Source: Chelonoidis abingdonii
Taxonomy: Eukaryota > Chordata > Testudines > Testudinidae
Direction: 5' to 3'
DNA: 64,000 bases
Assembly (NCBI RefSeq): GCF_003597395.2
Contig: NC_133771.1
Location: forward strand, 135,710,687-135,774,686
The notes beneath the pieces were generated by a model. The model worked only from the letters and a program-made list of their open reading frames with translations, did no database searches and was not told the DNA's origin. A program made the translations under genes and the position numbers. Positions 63,828-64,000 of the stretch are shown here, piece by piece (position 1 is the stretch's first letter; every line of letters begins with the position of its first letter).

Positions 63828-64000
63828 ATAGACTCAGACTCGTAGGTCAGAAGGGACCAATATGATCATCTAGTCTGACCTCCTGCACAAAGCAGGCCAC
63901 AGAACCCTACCCATCCACTTTTATAACAACCCCTAACACATGACTGAGTTATTGAAGTCCTCAAAATTGTGGTTTGAAGACCTCAAGCTGCAGAGAATCC
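63828..64000 (-). mobile_element. CR1 LINE 3' end, cut by the window edge
   Basis: aggtcagaagggaccaatat, gatcatctagtctgacctcc and tgcacaaagcaggccacaga mark an antisense CR1 3' terminus, continuing past 64000. Confidence 0.85.

Larger units (their letters stand above)
60261..64000 (-). other. GALNT2 intron 7, part
   Basis: From the exon 8 acceptor to the window edge no GALNT2 exon was found. In particular, no sequence encodes the D-S-H segment expected in the next exon upstream. It holds AATA and AAAAT/GT microsatellites (60726-60762, 62380-62425), a possible solo hAT left end at 62786, a MIR-like fragment (63600-63790) and a CR1 end at the edge. Confidence 0.75.

Noticed and set aside
60261..64000. 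Search for GALNT2 exon 7 (Asp-x-His motif)
   Set aside because: No segment encoding the expected residues was found, so the exon lies beyond the window.

Overview
This is vertebrate nuclear DNA, most likely from a turtle, and probably a cryptodire. The grounds are sauropsid-type CR1 LINE 3' ends, a tRNA-headed SINE with a CR1-like tail that matches my memory of the Cry I (tortoise PolIII/SINE) family at 7.9-8.07 kb, many small hAT DNA transposons, amniote CORE-SINE fragments, and one split-type tyrosine-recombinase (DIRS-like) retrotransposon. Species cannot be read from the sequence.

One host gene is certain: the 3' half of GALNT2 (polypeptide N-acetylgalactosaminyltransferase 2), on the minus strand. 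Nine coding exons run from 60260 down to 21323. They join in frame with matching splice phases and encode 328 residues, equivalent to about 244-571 of the 571-residue human enzyme. Human GALNT2 has 16 exons, so these are called exons 8-16 here. They carry the back half of the catalytic domain (WGGEN motif, metal-binding His) and the whole C-terminal ricin-type lectin domain. A 3' UTR of about 3.1 kb runs to a poly(A) signal near 18230. Exons 1-7, with the Asp-x-His motif, lie beyond the right edge.

Layout. 1-18.2 kb is downstream intergenic DNA: MITEs, CR1, SINEs, three hAT elements with target-site duplications (TSDs), a decayed LTR element with gag zinc-knuckle and protease remnants (about 11.2-13.9 kb), and a broken hAT transposase with inverted fragments (15.5-16.6 kb). 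18.2-21.5 kb is the 3' UTR and last exon. 21.5-64 kb is introns and exons. The introns hold further hAT elements, a long foldback (26.1-26.3 kb), nested transposons (33.5-34.3 and 43.3-44.3 kb), and a DIRS-like element of about 5.9 kb (46.27-52.16 kb) in the intron between exons 11 and 10, on the same strand as GALNT2.

The DIRS-like element is the most notable structure. It has inverted terminal repeats, an internal complementary region matching both ends, and degraded gag, reverse transcriptase/RNase H and tyrosine recombinase reading frames in the order expected for DIRS. No intact transposon protein was found, and no second host gene could be recognised.
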